From Clostridia bacterium (GTDB lineage Bacteria > Bacillota > Clostridia > Oscillospirales > Butyricicoccaceae): DNA of 8,684 bases. Of this stretch, positions 8,435 through 8,684 are shown piece by piece. Numbering within the stretch: the stretch's first letter is position 1; each line of letters opens with the position of its first letter. A program made the position numbers and the translations under genes. The stretch covers positions 1-8,684 of the forward strand of contig JAFQKM010000282.1 of NCBI GenBank assembly GCA_017396925.1, given 5' to 3'. The notes under the pieces are model-generated. The model was not told where the DNA came from. It did no database searches and saw nothing but the letters and a program-made list of their open reading frames with translations.

Positions 8435-8684
8435 CTACCTTTTCTCATCCAGAATCAGCCAGTAGTGATCGAGCTCCGGGTCGAGGGTCAGGGTACGGGT
8501 ATTCACCTCGGCCGACCAGCCGAAGTTGCAGTCGGCCACATTCCAGCGGTTCCAATCGACGCCGACGACCGTTAAGGTCTGTTCGGTAAAGGTCAGGTCG
8601 GAGCCCAATACGGCCGCCGCATCAAAATACAGCTGATCCTCATGGCGGGTGCCCGGATATTGATAGCTGGCCGCGACCTGCCGC
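8435..8684 (-). CDS. C-terminal end of an unrecognised protein (cut by window edge)
   Basis: An open frame enters from the right edge on the minus strand, first full codon at 8681-8683, and ends at TAG (8435-8437), giving 82 visible residues. It is rich in aromatic and acidic residues, with segments such as YQYPGTRHEDQLYFDAA, VVGVDWNRWNV and DHYWLILDEKR. Alternating hydrophobic residues suggest beta strands; there is no membrane segment or metal motif. Codon use is like that of the neighbouring genes, and no other frame here is as plausible, which supports it being coding. I do not recognise the family. It lies 96 bases upstream of the AbgB-like gene on the same strand. Confidence 0.6.
   Translation of the reverse strand, partial: RQVAASYQYPGTRHEDQLYFDAAAVLGSDLTFTEQTLTVVGVDWNRWNVADCNFGWSAEVNTRTLTLDPELDHYWLILDEKR

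Noticed and set aside
8344..8589. 81-codon plus-strand frame at the right end
   Set aside because: It covers the hydrolase ribosome site and promoter and the opposite strand of the more plausible partial gene; Ser/Arg-rich composition is typical of a shadow frame.

Overview
The window looks like a piece of chromosome from an anaerobic, fairly GC-rich member of the Clostridia, probably the Ruminococcaceae/Oscillospiraceae. The evidence is the close clostridial character of the RNA polymerase subunits, near-consensus housekeeping promoters, AGGAGG-type ribosome binding sites, and a flavodiiron-rubredoxin oxygen/NO-scavenging protein. The family-level placement is an inference from protein flavour and codon use, not a search result.

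Layout, left to right. Bases 1-1205 (minus strand) hold the first 401 codons of rpoC, cut by the window edge. Bases 1227-4958 (minus) hold a complete rpoB, 21 bases upstream of rpoC in the same transcript. Bases 4959-5359 form a 401-base divergent control region. It contains a strong promoter and a roughly 190-base leader for rpoB on the minus strand, a separate plus-strand promoter for the flavodiiron gene, and between them an orphan plus-strand terminator that may end a small RNA. Bases 5360-6667 (plus) encode a flavodiiron protein with a C-terminal short-spaced rubredoxin. Bases 6668-6919 are a convergent intergenic region with two terminator-like hairpins and a GC-rich palindrome that may be a dispersed repeat. 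Bases 6920-8338 (minus) encode an AbgB-like M20 amidohydrolase with its own promoter and a strong ribosome binding site. Bases 8435-8684 (minus) are the C-terminal end of an unrecognised gene cut by the right edge.

Functionally this is mostly conserved housekeeping sequence. rpoB and rpoC supply the two catalytic subunits of RNA polymerase. The flavodiiron protein and the peptidase-like hydrolase have separate promoters and no evident pathway link to rpoBC or to each other. rpoB is not directly preceded by rplL here: its immediate upstream neighbour is a divergent gene. I found no CRISPR array, tRNA, rRNA, transposase or phage gene. I do not see a clear new multi-gene system. The least explained piece is the rpoB/flavodiiron divergent region, with its face-to-face promoters and orphan terminator.
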